The translations under genes and the position numbers were made by a program. A stretch of 64,000 nucleotides of DNA from Pseudomonas sp. PDM05 (lineage in GTDB: Bacteria; Pseudomonadota; Gammaproteobacteria; Pseudomonadales; Pseudomonadaceae), in assembly GCF_014851685.1 (NCBI RefSeq), contig NZ_JACVAC010000007.1, positions 186,001-250,000 on the forward strand, given 5' to 3'. Below are positions 45,782 to 54,672 of the stretch, in pieces (the stretch's first letter is position 1; every line of letters starts with the position of its first letter). The notes beneath the pieces were generated by a model. It was not told where the DNA came from and did no database searches. It saw only the letters and a program-made list of their open reading frames with translations.

Positions 45782-45978
45782 CTCAGCAACCCCATGTCCA
45801 TGGTCCTGACTGCAACCACGATCACGATCACCATGATCACGACCACGGCCATGTCCACGGCCCGAACTGCGGCCACGCTCACCAGGAGCCGGTGCGCAAC
45901 GCCTTGAAGGACGTGGGTCGCAACGATCCGTGCCCGTGCGGCAGCGCAAAAAAATTCAAGAAGTGCCACGGGGCGTAA
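45778..45978 (+). CDS. small His-rich SEC-C motif protein
   Basis: A 66-aa protein: the first half is a His/Asp/Cys-rich metal-binding stretch ([18 protein letters not shown]), the second half a SEC-C zinc motif ([20 protein letters not shown]). It could act as a zinc or nickel store or chaperone. Translation is coupled to the LEA gene (ATGA overlap), making a four-gene run from 44307. A REP doublet lies 30 nt downstream. Confidence 0.85.
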   Translation: MTQQPHVHGPDCNHDHDHHDHDHGHVHGPNCGHAHQEPVRNALKDVGRNDPCPCGSAKKFKKCHGA

Positions 45979-46007
45979 TACGCCACTTGAATCTGTAAGC
46001 GCGCTTG

Positions 46008-46095
46008 TGTGGGAGCGGGCTTGCTCGCGAAGGTGGTGTGTCAGTCACAGGTATTTCAACTGACCCACCGCCTTCGCGAGCAAGCCCGCACACAC
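46008..46095. repeat. REP inverted pair (GTGGGAGCGGGCTTGCTCGCGAA type)
   Basis: Same subtype as at 22036 and 28850, with one arm changed near its end (GCACACACA instead of GCTCCCACA). It separates two convergent genes. Confidence 0.88.
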
Positions 46096-46200
46096 ATTGG
46101 ATTGCATCTCAAATCAGGATCTGCGCTGAAACAACAGCTCAACCTCTCGCCCGCCACCGTCTCGATTCCTCAAGCTCAACCGCCCTTCATGCGCCCAGGC

Positions 46201-46752
46201 TTAGCCCAGCACATCACGGGAGTTGATCACCGTGGCGTATTCGCCGTGCAGGTTACCCAGGGACATGGCGTGCACCAGCTCGGCGGGGTGCGGCGCACCG
46301 AAAAAGTCCGGTTTGTCGAAGGTGTAGCACGCGTCCTCAATCACCCAGGTATCAAACCCGAGGTTGCCGCCAGTGCGGGCGGTGGCTTCCACCGAGTTGT
46401 GGGTGGCCACGCCCACCAGCACCAATTGCACGATGCCGGCCGCGCGCAACTGCGCTTGCAGCGGCGTACCGCTGAACGCATCCGGTACGCGTTTTTGAAT
46501 CAATTGCTCGCCGGGCGCAGGCACGCAATTGTCCTGGAACTCGACGCCGGACTGCCCAGGCCAGAACACCGAGTCCGGCAGATGGGACAAATGCTGCACA
46601 TGGATCACCGGGCGCCCGGTACTGCGCCAATGCCGCAACAGCGCCTGGATGCGTTCTTCGGCCTGCGGGTTATTACGCCGCCCCAGCTTAGGGTGATGAA
46701 TGCCTTTTTGCTGATCAATCACGATCAGCGCCGCGTCCTGTCGAAATGCCAT
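46201..46752 (-). CDS. isochorismatase-fold hydrolase lacking the catalytic Cys
   Basis: A 183-aa cytosolic protein of the cysteine hydrolase/isochorismatase superfamily. The catalytic Asp is in LIVIDQQKGIHH and the Lys in IQKRVPDAFSGT. At the nucleophile site the sequence reads GVATHNSVEATAR, with Ser where amidases of the family have Cys. It may be a non-amidase (as in PhzD, which also lacks Cys) or altered in chemistry. The ATG at 46752 follows AGGT; the longer frame from 46800 is less likely. It is divergent from the GST gene. Confidence 0.83.
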   Translation of the reverse strand: MAFRQDAALIVIDQQKGIHHPKLGRRNNPQAEERIQALLRHWRSTGRPVIHVQHLSHLPDSVFWPGQSGVEFQDNCVPAPGEQLIQKRVPDAFSGTPLQAQLRAAGIVQLVLVGVATHNSVEATARTGGNLGFDTWVIEDACYTFDKPDFFGAPHPAELVHAMSLGNLHGEYATVINSRDVLG

Positions 46753-46836
46753 AACGATAGACCTAAATGTTTCATTGAATTTTCGCGCTCCCAGCATCAC
46801 CTATTCCTACAGCCATTCGCGCACTTGGAGAGCGTC

Positions 46837-47481
46837 ATGATCGACTTGTACTACTGGACTACCCCCAACGGTCACAAAGTATCACTGTTCCTGGAAGAAG
46901 CCGGCCTGCCCTATGAGGTGCATCCGATCAATATCGGCCAGGGCGACCAGTTCAAGCCGGACTTCCTGAAGATCGCTCCCAACAACCGCATTCCGGCCAT
47001 CGTCGATCATCAACCGAGCGATGGTGGCGCGCCGATTTCGTTGTTCGAATCCGGCGCAATCCTGCTCTACCTCGCAGAAAAAACCGGCCAGTTCATTGCC
47101 AAGGACCTACGCGGTCGTCAGGAAACCCTGCAATGGCTGTTCTGGCAGATGGGTGGATTGGGGCCGATGGCCGGCCAGAACCATCACTTCAGCCAGTTCG
47201 CACCGGAAAAGATTCCCTACGCGATCAAGCGTTACGTGGATGAAACCGCGCGCCTGTACGGCGTATTGGACCGGCGCCTGGCAGACCGCGCGTTCGTCGC
47301 AGGCGAGGACTACAGCATTGCCGACATGGCCATCTATCCGTGGATCGTTTCCCACAAGTGGCAGAGCCAGCGGTTGGAAGATTTCCCCCATGTGCAGCGT
47401 TGGTTCAACAGCATCAAGGAGCGGCCGGCGACAGTGCGGGCCTACGAACTGGTGCAGAAAGTGAATCCGCCCAAGGCCTGA
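46837..47481 (+). CDS. yfcG: glutathione S-transferase, YfcG/Nu class
   Basis: A 214-aa thioredoxin-fold/GST protein. The start MIDLYYWTTPNGHKVSLFLEEAG and the segment LQWLFWQMGGLGPMAGQNHHF follow E. coli YfcG closely. YfcG binds glutathione through Thr/Asn (TPNG) instead of Tyr/Ser and is a disulfide-bond reductase with poor classical GST activity. The ATG at 46837 has GGAG 8 nt upstream. It precedes the QuiP-type acylase gene. Confidence 0.9.
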   Translation: MIDLYYWTTPNGHKVSLFLEEAGLPYEVHPINIGQGDQFKPDFLKIAPNNRIPAIVDHQPSDGGAPISLFESGAILLYLAEKTGQFIAKDLRGRQETLQWLFWQMGGLGPMAGQNHHFSQFAPEKIPYAIKRYVDETARLYGVLDRRLADRAFVAGEDYSIADMAIYPWIVSHKWQSQRLEDFPHVQRWFNSIKERPATVRAYELVQKVNPPKA

Positions 47482-47607
47482 CCCCAAAGCATTCGATTTG
47501 AGCCCGTCTCAAGATCTGATGCTTTCCCCAAACTCCTGCTTGCGTCGTTTCACCGCGCTCACTAACGTAGCGCCTTTACTGACGCTACCCCCCGCAGGAG
47601 CTTTGCC

Positions 47608-50049
47608 ATGGCCTCGCCAGCCCTCTCACATTTTCTTCCCCGGTTCGGCGTTGCCGCGGCAGTGGCCAGTGCATTAAGCCTGGCCGGCTGCCAACTCCAG
47701 AGCATCCAGGACACCCTGCCGCCGGTCGCCGGCGTGCAACCGATCAAAGGCCTGGCACAGAATGTGTCGGTGCGTCGCAATGCCCAGGGCATGCCGTTGA
47801 TCGAAAGCAACACCTTCCATGACGCGCTGTTCAGCCTCGGTTATGTACATGCCAGTGACCGCATCACCCAGATGGTCACGTTGCGCCTGCTGGCCCAGGG
47901 CCGTCTGGCGGAGATGTCCGGTCCCGATGTGCTGGATGCCGACCGGTTCATGCGTGCGGTCAACCTGAAAAAAAGCGCCGGCGAGCTGTATAACGCCTCC
48001 TCGCCACGCCTCAAGCGGTTCTTCGAGGTGTACGCGCGCGGCGTCAACGCCTACCTGTTCCGCTACCGCGACAAGCTGCCGCCGGACCTCGCCCAGACCG
48101 GCTACAAGCCCGAGTACTGGAAACCGGAAGATTCGGCGCTGTTGTTCTGCCTGTTGAATTTCAGCGAGTCGGCCAACCTGCAGGAAGAAATCGCTTCCCT
48201 GGTGCTGGCGCAGAAAGTCGGTGTCGACAAACTCGCCTGGCTCACCCCGAGCGCGCCGGATGAAGCGATCCCGCTGGCCGAAGCCGAGAAACTCAAAGGG
48301 GTCAACCTGGGCCAGATCAGCGGCCTCGCCGGGCTGGACACGGTCAGCCAGCAACTGAGCCGCCTCAACGCCCTGGCCGTGACCACCTCGAGCAACTGGG
48401 CGATTGGCCCGCAACGCAGCCGCAGCGGCAAAAGCCTGCTGGCCAACGACCTTGCCGCCCAGCCGCAAGCGCCGTCGCCGTGGAGCTACGTGCAGATCCG
48501 CGCGCCGAAATACCAGGCGGTCGGTGCCTCGATTGCCGGTCTGCCGACCCTGTTGTCCGGCTTCAACGGCAAAGTCGCGTGGAGCATGAGCACGGTCAAG
48601 GGCGACACCCAGGACCTGTTCCTGGAGAAGGTCAAACGCCAAGGCAGCGCGTTGTACTACGAGAACAACGGCAAATGGCTACCGGCCGCTGTGCGTAACG
48701 AAACCTTCTTCATCAAAGGCCAACGCTCGATTCGCGAAGTGGTGTACGAAACCCGCCATGGCGCCCTGCTCAACAGCAGCCAGGCACTGACCAGCGGCCT
48801 GGGCCTGGCCTTGCAAACCGCCGACTTCAAGGACGACAAGAGCCTGGACGCGTTCTTCGACCTGTCCCGCGCACAAAACGCCGGCAAGGCCTCGGACGCG
48901 ACCCGCGAGATTCGCGCCATCGCGTTGAATCTGGTGTTTGCCGACGCCAGCAACATCGGCTGGCAAGTCACCGGCCGCTTCCCCAACCGCCGCGAAGGTG
49001 AAGGCCTGCTGCCCTCACCGGGCTGGGACACGCGCTTTGACTGGGACGGTTACGCCGACGCAATGCTGCACCCTTACGACCAGGACCCGGCCCAAGGCTG
49101 GATCGGCACCGCCAACCAGCGCACCGCACCGCGCGGTTATGGCATGCAGCTGTCCAACTCCTGGGACGCGCCCGAGCGCAGCGAGCGCCTGGCCCAACTG
49201 GCCAATGCGGGCAAGCATGACACCCGCAGCATGATCGCCATGCAGTACGACCAGACCACCACCTTCGCCGCCAAGCTCAAGAGCATGTTCCAGGCGCCGG
49301 GCATGGCCCAGCCGCTGAAACAGGCGATTGACGCCCTGCCGGCAGCCGAGCAGGCCAAGGCCCGCGAGGCGTTGAGCCGCTTGATGGGGTTCGATGGGCG
49401 CCTGGTGTCCACCTCCGCCGACGCGGCGCTCTACGAACTGTTCCTGCAAGAAAGCACCAAGCAGATCTTCCTCGATGAACTCGGCCCGGAAAACAGCGCC
49501 AGCTGGAAGGCATTTGTCAGCAACGCCAGCCTGTCCTACGCCGCCCAGGCCGACCACCTGTTGGGCCGTGAAGACAGCCCGTTCTGGGACGACATCCGGA
49601 CCCCGCAGAAAGAAGACAAACCGGCGATCCTCGCCCGTAGCCTGGCCGCGGCGATCAGCGCCGGCGACAGCCAACTGGGCAGCGATCACAAGGCCTGGCA
49701 GTGGGGCAAGTTGCACAGCACCACCTGGAAAAACGCCGGGGGCCAGGTGATTCGAGGCCCATTGGCATCCGGTGGCGACCACAACACCCTGAACCCGGCA
49801 CCGTACAACTGGGGGCAGGACTTCACTACCACCCAGGTGCCGGCGCTGCGCATGATCGTCGACTTCGGCCAAGTGGAACCGATGACAGGCCAGGGTGGCA
49901 TCGGCCAATCCGGCAACCCCGCCAGCCCGAACTATGCCAACGGCATCGACCCATCGCTCAAGGCGCAATACCTGAGCTTCCCGATGCAGCCGCAGAACTT
50001 TGACAAGGTGTACGGGAAGACGCGGCTAACCCTGACCCCAGGCAAATAA
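47608..50049 (+). CDS. quiP: penicillin acylase-family protein, QuiP-like AHL acylase
   Basis: An 813-aa N-terminal-nucleophile hydrolase. The N-terminus carries a possible lipobox (SLAGC, Cys28), then the alpha chain and spacer, and the self-cleavage site at TTS-SNWAIG, where Ser262 should become the beta-chain nucleophile. The beta chain runs to the C-terminus with the expected [14 protein letters not shown] and [15 protein letters not shown] segments. Length, and the GST gene just upstream, match P. aeruginosa QuiP, which hydrolyses long-chain acyl-homoserine lactones. A HacB/PvdQ-type specificity cannot be excluded. A REP doublet follows. Confidence 0.85.
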   Translation: MASPALSHFLPRFGVAAAVASALSLAGCQLQSIQDTLPPVAGVQPIKGLAQNVSVRRNAQGMPLIESNTFHDALFSLGYVHASDRITQMVTLRLLAQGRLAEMSGPDVLDADRFMRAVNLKKSAGELYNASSPRLKRFFEVYARGVNAYLFRYRDKLPPDLAQTGYKPEYWKPEDSALLFCLLNFSESANLQEEIASLVLAQKVGVDKLAWLTPSAPDEAIPLAEAEKLKGVNLGQISGLAGLDTVSQQLSRLNALAVTTSSNWAIGPQRSRSGKSLLANDLAAQPQAPSPWSYVQIRAPKYQAVGASIAGLPTLLSGFNGKVAWSMSTVKGDTQDLFLEKVKRQGSALYYENNGKWLPAAVRNETFFIKGQRSIREVVYETRHGALLNSSQALTSGLGLALQTADFKDDKSLDAFFDLSRAQNAGKASDATREIRAIALNLVFADASNIGWQVTGRFPNRREGEGLLPSPGWDTRFDWDGYADAMLHPYDQDPAQGWIGTANQRTAPRGYGMQLSNSWDAPERSERLAQLANAGKHDTRSMIAMQYDQTTTFAAKLKSMFQAPGMAQPLKQAIDALPAAEQAKAREALSRLMGFDGRLVSTSADAALYELFLQESTKQIFLDELGPENSASWKAFVSNASLSYAAQADHLLGREDSPFWDDIRTPQKEDKPAILARSLAAAISAGDSQLGSDHKAWQWGKLHSTTWKNAGGQVIRGPLASGGDHNTLNPAPYNWGQDFTTTQVPALRMIVDFGQVEPMTGQGGIGQSGNPASPNYANGIDPSLKAQYLSFPMQPQNFDKVYGKTRLTLTPGK

Positions 50050-50076
50050 CCCCGCCCCCCTACGAAGGGCAGCCCC

Positions 50077-50210
50077 TGTAGTGAGCGGGCTCGCCCCGCG
50101 CCGGGTGGCGAAGCCGCCCCAAACCGGACGCCGCGGTGTTTCAGAGAGACCCAGGCGCCTGGATTTGGGGCGGCTTCGCCACCCAGCGCGGGGCAAGCCC
50201 GCTCACTACA
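50077..50210. repeat. long REP inverted pair (TAGTGAGCGGGCTTGCCCCGCG type)
   Basis: Outer arms TGTAGTGAGCGGGCTCGCCCCGCG and complement, with the inner pair GGGTGGCGAAGCCGCCCC/GGGGCGGCTTCGCCACCC. It is closely similar to the element at 42368-42505 and sits 28 nt after quiP. Confidence 0.9.
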
Positions 50211-50434
50211 ACAGCCCTCCGAGATTTTCAGATGCGCACGACCCAAAACGGTGCGCTGATTTTCCAATGCCCAATTTCGGGCATCTCCTACACTCAGAAG
50301 TATTCCTTCGTACCTTTTAAAACGACTATTCGGAACTATGGTTCAGAAATTGCTACGGGTGTTGGGTCTGACACCGTTCAGTAACAGTCCTAAACGCGCC
50401 ACAAGCGCTTATCTTGGTTTCAAGGGATTACATA
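50211..50434 (+). promoter_or_regulatory. upstream region of the amino acid ABC operon
   Basis: No gene is present. Two inverted repeats, GCGCAC-N11-GTGCGC (50234-50256) and ATGCCC-N6-GGGCAT (50267-50284), lie 150-200 nt before the binding-protein start and are candidate operators. No sigma-54 -24/-12 pair is convincing. Confidence 0.4.
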
Positions 50435-51214
50435 ATGAAAAAAGCATTGCTGACCCTTTCTGCACTGGCTCTGTGCATGGCCGCAGGTTCCGCCTTGGCC
50501 AAGGAATACAAGGAATTGCGTTTTGGTGTCGATCCGTCCTACGCGCCGTTCGAGTCCAAAGCCGCCGACGGCAGCCTGGTGGGCTTCGACATCGACCTGG
50601 GCAATGCGATCTGCGCGGAGCTGAAGGTCAAGTGTAAGTGGGTCGAAAGTGATTTTGACGGCATGATTCCGGGCCTCAACGCCAACAAATTCGACGGTGT
50701 GATTTCGTCGATGACCGTGACCACCGCCCGTGAAAAGGCGATCGACTTCTCCAGCGAGCTGTTCTCCGGCCCGACGTCCCTGGTGTTCAAGAAAGGCGCC
50801 GGTTTCTCCACCCCGGAGTCGCTCAAGGGTAAATCCGTGGGCTATGAGCAAGGCACCATTCAGGAGGCCTACGCCAAGGCCGTGCTGGACAAGGCCGGTG
50901 TGACCACCAAGGCCTACGCCAACCAGGACCAGGTGTACGCGGACCTGACCTCCGGCCGCCTCGACGCCTCGGTGCAGGACATGCTGCAAGCCGAACTGGG
51001 CTTCCTGAAGTCGCCGGCCGGTGCCGGTTATGAAGTCAGCGCGGCTATCGATGACCCACTGCTGCCGTCCAAAACTGCGATCGGTATCAAAAAAGGTAAC
51101 AAAGACCTCAAGGCCTTGCTCGATAAAGGTATCAAAGCGTTACACGATGATGGCACCTACGCCACCATCCAGAAGAAACACTTCGGCGACCTGAACCTGT
51201 ACAGCGGTAAATAA
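50435..51214 (+). CDS. basic amino acid ABC transporter substrate-binding protein (HisJ/ArgT-like)
   Basis: A periplasmic binding protein (259 aa) with signal MKKALLTLSALALCMAAGSALA and the lysine/arginine/ornithine/histidine-type fold: LRFGVDPSYAPFESK, GFDIDLGNAICAEL, WVESDFDGMIPGLNANKFDGVISSM and TVTTAREKAIDFS. It heads a five-gene operon. The ATG at 50435 gives the clean signal peptide. A strong terminator directly follows, so this protein is likely made in excess. Confidence 0.92.
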   Translation: MKKALLTLSALALCMAAGSALAKEYKELRFGVDPSYAPFESKAADGSLVGFDIDLGNAICAELKVKCKWVESDFDGMIPGLNANKFDGVISSMTVTTAREKAIDFSSELFSGPTSLVFKKGAGFSTPESLKGKSVGYEQGTIQEAYAKAVLDKAGVTTKAYANQDQVYADLTSGRLDASVQDMLQAELGFLKSPAGAGYEVSAAIDDPLLPSKTAIGIKKGNKDLKALLDKGIKALHDDGTYATIQKKHFGDLNLYSGK

Positions 51215-51221
51215 CACCCTG

Positions 51222-51252
51222 GCGCCCACCCCTTTGCGGTGGGCGCTTTTTT
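51222..51252 (+). terminator. intra-operon terminator after the binding-protein gene
   Basis: GCGCCCACC/GGTGGGCGC (9-bp perfect stem, seven-base loop) with six T, 8 nt after the stop and only 22 nt before the permease gene. Read-through would be needed for the permeases, which sets their lower level. Confidence 0.88.
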
Positions 51253-51273
51253 ATCGCCATAGGTCCTGAAGTC

Positions 51274-52002
51274 ATGTTTGAAGATCTTTTACAAACCCTG
51301 GGGCTGGGTGCCTTCAGCTTGAAGGGGTTCGGCCCGCTGTTGCTGCAAGGCACGTGGATGACCGTGAAGTTGTCGGTCGCTTCCCTGGCCGTCAGCGTCC
51401 TGCTTGGCCTGCTCGGCGCAAGCGCGAAGCTGTCCAGCCTGCGCCTGCTGCGTATCCCCGCCCAGCTCTACACCACCTTGATCCGCGGCGTACCCGACCT
51501 GGTGCTGATGCTGCTGATTTTCTACAGCCTGCAAATCTGGCTGACCGGTTTTACCGACTTTATGGAATGGGACTACATCGAGATCGACCCATTCAGCGCC
51601 GGGGTCATCACCCTGGGCTTTATCTACGGTGCTTACTTCACCGAAACCTTTCGCGGTGCGATCCTCGCCGTGCCCCGCGGCCAGCTGGAGGCGGCGACGG
51701 CCTACGGGCTCAAGCGCGGGCAGCGGTTCCGCTATGTCACCTTCCCGCAGATGATGCGCTTTGCCCTGCCGGGCATCGGCAACAACTGGATGGTGATGCT
51801 CAAGGCCACCGCGCTGGTGTCGATCATCGGCCTGGCAGACCTGGTCAAGGCGGCCCAGGATGCGGGCAAGAGCACCTATCAACTGTTCTATTTCCTGGTG
51901 GTCGCCGCGCTGATCTACCTGTTGATTACCAGCGCCTCCAACTTCGTGTTGCGCAGGCTTGAGCGGCGCTACTCCGCCGGGGCCCGGGAGGCCGTGCGAT
52001 GA
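51274..52002 (+). CDS. amino acid ABC transporter permease, HisQ-type
   Basis: An inner-membrane permease (242 aa, about five helices) of the polar amino acid family. It has the N-terminal LLQGTWMTVKLSVASLAVSVLLGLLGA helix, the family segment LIRGVPDLVLMLLIFYS and the coupling motif EAATAYGLKRGQRFRYVTFPQMMRFALPGIGN. It overlaps the second permease gene by four bases and works with it as a heterodimer. Confidence 0.94.
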   Translation: MFEDLLQTLGLGAFSLKGFGPLLLQGTWMTVKLSVASLAVSVLLGLLGASAKLSSLRLLRIPAQLYTTLIRGVPDLVLMLLIFYSLQIWLTGFTDFMEWDYIEIDPFSAGVITLGFIYGAYFTETFRGAILAVPRGQLEAATAYGLKRGQRFRYVTFPQMMRFALPGIGNNWMVMLKATALVSIIGLADLVKAAQDAGKSTYQLFYFLVVAALIYLLITSASNFVLRRLERRYSAGAREAVR

Positions 52003-52709
52003 TCGAACTCCTGCAGCAATACTGGCGGCCGTTCCTGTACAGCGACGGCCAGCACATCACCGGCCTGGCAATGACCATGTGGTTGCTCAGCGCCTCGCTG
52101 GTGATTGGTTTCCTCGTGTCGATCCCGCTGTCCATCGCACGCGTCTCGCGCAAGCGCCTGGTGCGCTGGCCGGTGCAGTTCTACACCTACCTGTTTCGTG
52201 GCACGCCGCTCTATATTCAGTTGTTGATCTGCTACACCGGCATCTACAGCATCGCGGCGGTGCGCGAACAACCGTTGCTGGATGCGTTCTTTCGCGATGC
52301 GATGAACTGCACCATCCTCGCCTTCGCCCTCAACACCTGTGCCTACACCACCGAGATCTTTGCCGGGGCGATCCGCAGCATGGCCCACGGCGAAGTCGAA
52401 GCGGCCAAGGCCTACGGTCTGAGCGGTTGGAAGCTGTATGCCTACGTGATCATGCCCTCGGCCCTACGCCGTTCGCTGCCGTACTACAGCAACGAAGTGA
52501 TCCTGATGCTGCATTCGACCACGGTGGCATTTACCGCGACGGTGCCGGACATTCTCAAGGTGGCCCGGGACGCCAATTCGGCCACCTACATGACCTTTCA
52601 ATCATTCGGCATCGCTGCGCTGATCTACCTGACCGTGACCTTCGCCCTGGTTGGTCTGTTTCGCCTGGCAGAGCGCCGCTGGCTGGCCTTTCTCGGGCCG
52701 AGCCACTAA
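51999..52709 (+). CDS. amino acid ABC transporter permease, HisM-type
   Basis: The partner permease (236 aa): TYLFRGTPLYIQLLICYTGIYSI is the typical HisM sequence, followed by the coupling motif EAAKAYGLSGWKLYAYVIMPSALRRSLPYYSNE. Translation is coupled to the HisQ-type gene (ATGA), and the next gene begins 9 nt after the stop. Confidence 0.94.
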   Translation: MIELLQQYWRPFLYSDGQHITGLAMTMWLLSASLVIGFLVSIPLSIARVSRKRLVRWPVQFYTYLFRGTPLYIQLLICYTGIYSIAAVREQPLLDAFFRDAMNCTILAFALNTCAYTTEIFAGAIRSMAHGEVEAAKAYGLSGWKLYAYVIMPSALRRSLPYYSNEVILMLHSTTVAFTATVPDILKVARDANSATYMTFQSFGIAALIYLTVTFALVGLFRLAERRWLAFLGPSH

Positions 52710-52718
52710 GGAGTCGCA

Positions 52719-53837
52719 ATGCGTCATCAGATTCATCAACTGATTGCGCCGGTGCCAGGTACGGCGCGGCAGATTCACAGTTTCCACTTCGGGCCCGCAG
52801 AGGCCGAGGGCAAAATCTATATCCAGGCGTCGCTGCATGCCGACGAACTGCCGGGCATGCTGGTGGCCTGGCACCTGAAGGTGCGCCTGGCCGAGTTGGC
52901 CGCGGCCGGGCGTCTGCGCAGTGAGATTGTGCTGGTACCGGTGGCCAATCCGGTGGGCCTGGAACAGGTGCTGATGGATATTCCATTGGGCCGCTACGAG
53001 CTGGAGAGCGGGCAGAACTTCAATCGCCTGTTCGTCGACCTCAGTGAAGCCGTCGGTACTCAGGTCGAGGCGTTGCTCAGCGACGACCCGCAGCACAACG
53101 TGCGGGTGATCCGTGCTGCCCTGTGCGACGCGTTGGCGGCGCAGACTGCTGCGACCCAGTTGCAATCCCAACGCCTGGCATTGCAGCGCCTGGCTTGCGA
53201 TGCCGACATGGTGCTGGACCTGCATTGCGACTTCGAAGCCGTGGCGCACCTGTACACCACGCCCGAAGCGTGGCCGCAGGTGGAGCCGCTGGCGCGCTAT
53301 ATCGGCTCGGAGGCCAACTTGCTCGCCACCGACTCCGGTGGGCAATCCTTCGATGAATGTTTCACCCTGGTCTGGTGGCAGTTGCAGCAACGCTTCGGCG
53401 AGCGCTTCCCGATACCCATGGGCAGCTTTTCGGTGACCGTCGAACTGCGCGGCCAGGGCGATGTGAACCACGGTCTGGCCAGCCTCGACTGCCAGGCGAT
53501 CATCGACTACCTGATCCACTTCGGCGCCATTGCCGGCGATGTCGCCCCGCTGCCCGACCTGCCCTACCCGGCCACGCCGCTGGCCGGTGTCGAGCCGGTG
53601 GCTACGCCGGTTGGCGGCCTGCTGGTGTTCAGCGCCCTGCCCGGCGAATACCTGGAGGCCGGGCAACTGATCGCCGAAATCATCGACCCTATTACCGACC
53701 GCGTAACGCCCGTGCACTGCCAGAAGGCCGGCCTGCTTTACGCCCGTTCGCTACGCCGCATGGCCACTGCCGGGATGGTCATCGGCCATGTCGCAGGCAC
53801 CGAGGCCTACCGCAGCGGCTATCTACTTTCGCCTTGA
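52719..53837 (+). CDS. M14 succinylglutamate desuccinylase/aspartoacylase-family protein
   Basis: A 372-aa zinc-dependent deacylase or carboxypeptidase-like protein. The metal pair is in ASLHADELPG (H40, E43), a further His in DLHCDFEAVAHLY, and the catalytic Glu in VTVELRGQGD. A C-terminal barrel-sandwich part (PVGGLLVFSALPGEYLEAGQLIAEIIDP) is typical of this subfamily. Encoded inside an amino acid ABC operon between permease and ATPase, it probably removes an acyl group from the imported amino acid derivative in the cytoplasm. Ribosome site AAGGAG. Confidence 0.88.
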   Translation: MRHQIHQLIAPVPGTARQIHSFHFGPAEAEGKIYIQASLHADELPGMLVAWHLKVRLAELAAAGRLRSEIVLVPVANPVGLEQVLMDIPLGRYELESGQNFNRLFVDLSEAVGTQVEALLSDDPQHNVRVIRAALCDALAAQTAATQLQSQRLALQRLACDADMVLDLHCDFEAVAHLYTTPEAWPQVEPLARYIGSEANLLATDSGGQSFDECFTLVWWQLQQRFGERFPIPMGSFSVTVELRGQGDVNHGLASLDCQAIIDYLIHFGAIAGDVAPLPDLPYPATPLAGVEPVATPVGGLLVFSALPGEYLEAGQLIAEIIDPITDRVTPVHCQKAGLLYARSLRRMATAGMVIGHVAGTEAYRSGYLLSP

Positions 53838-53850
53838 GGATGCACGTCCC

Positions 53851-54615
53851 ATGTACAAATTGACCGTTGAAGGCCTGCATAAAAGCTATGGCGACAATGA
53901 GGTGCTCAAAGGTGTTTCGCTCAAGGCCAAGACCGGTGACGTGATCAGCCTGATCGGCGCCAGCGGCTCGGGGAAGAGTACCTTTCTGCGCTGCATCAAC
54001 TTCCTGGAGACCCCCAACGACGGCGCCATGACCCTGGATGGCAAGCCCATCCGCATGGTCAGCGACCGCCACGGCATGCGCGTGGCCGACGACGCCGAGT
54101 TGCAGCGCCTGCGCACGCGCCTGGCGATGGTGTTCCAGCACTTCAACCTGTGGAGCCACATGAGCGTGCTGGAAAACATCACCATGGCCCCGCGCCGGGT
54201 GCTGGGCTGCAGCAAGAAGGACGCCGAGGAGCGCGCCCGTCGTTATCTGGACAAGGTCGGCCTGCCGGCACGGGTGGCCGATCAATACCCGGCGTTCCTC
54301 TCCGGCGGCCAGCAGCAACGGGTCGCCATCGCCCGCGCCCTGGCGATGGAACCTGAGGTGATGCTGTTCGACGAACCCACTTCGGCCCTCGACCCGGAGC
54401 TGGTGGGCGAAGTGTTGAAAGTGATCCAGGGCCTGGCCGAGGAAGGCCGCACCATGATCATGGTGACCCACGAGATGAGCTTTGCACGCAAGGTGTCGAG
54501 CCAGGTGCTGTTCCTGCACAAGGGCCTGGTGGAAGAGCAAGGCGCGCCGGCGGATGTGCTGGGCAATCCGCAGAGCGAGCGCTTGCAGCAGTTCTTGAGT
54601 GGCAACTTGAAGTAA
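53851..54615 (+). CDS. amino acid ABC transporter ATP-binding protein, HisP-type
   Basis: The ATPase subunit (254 aa): Walker A GASGSGKST, Q-loop MVFQHFNLWSHMSVLENI, signature LSGGQQQRVAIARAL and Walker B VMLFDEPTSALDP. ENITMAPRRVLG is typical of HisP-like proteins of basic amino acid importers. The ATG at 53851 (GAGGA upstream) starts the normal MYKLTVEGLHKSYG; the longer frame overlaps the M14 gene. It closes the operon. Confidence 0.94.
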   Translation: MYKLTVEGLHKSYGDNEVLKGVSLKAKTGDVISLIGASGSGKSTFLRCINFLETPNDGAMTLDGKPIRMVSDRHGMRVADDAELQRLRTRLAMVFQHFNLWSHMSVLENITMAPRRVLGCSKKDAEERARRYLDKVGLPARVADQYPAFLSGGQQQRVAIARALAMEPEVMLFDEPTSALDPELVGEVLKVIQGLAEEGRTMIMVTHEMSFARKVSSQVLFLHKGLVEEQGAPADVLGNPQSERLQQFLSGNLK

Positions 54616-54628
54616 ACCTTTGCGCGCC

Positions 54629-54657
54629 CTGGAAGGTCTGTGCAATAGACCTTCCAG
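54629..54657. other. perfect hairpin with GTGCAAT loop after the ABC operon
   Basis: CTGGAAGGTCT and AGACCTTCCAG form an 11-bp stem around GTGCAAT, 13 nt beyond the ATPase stop and 15 nt before the helicase gene. No T run. Its core GTCTGTGCAAT is shared with the hairpin at 34128-34154. Confidence 0.6.
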
Positions 54658-54672
54658 AGTGTCAGCGCGCCC

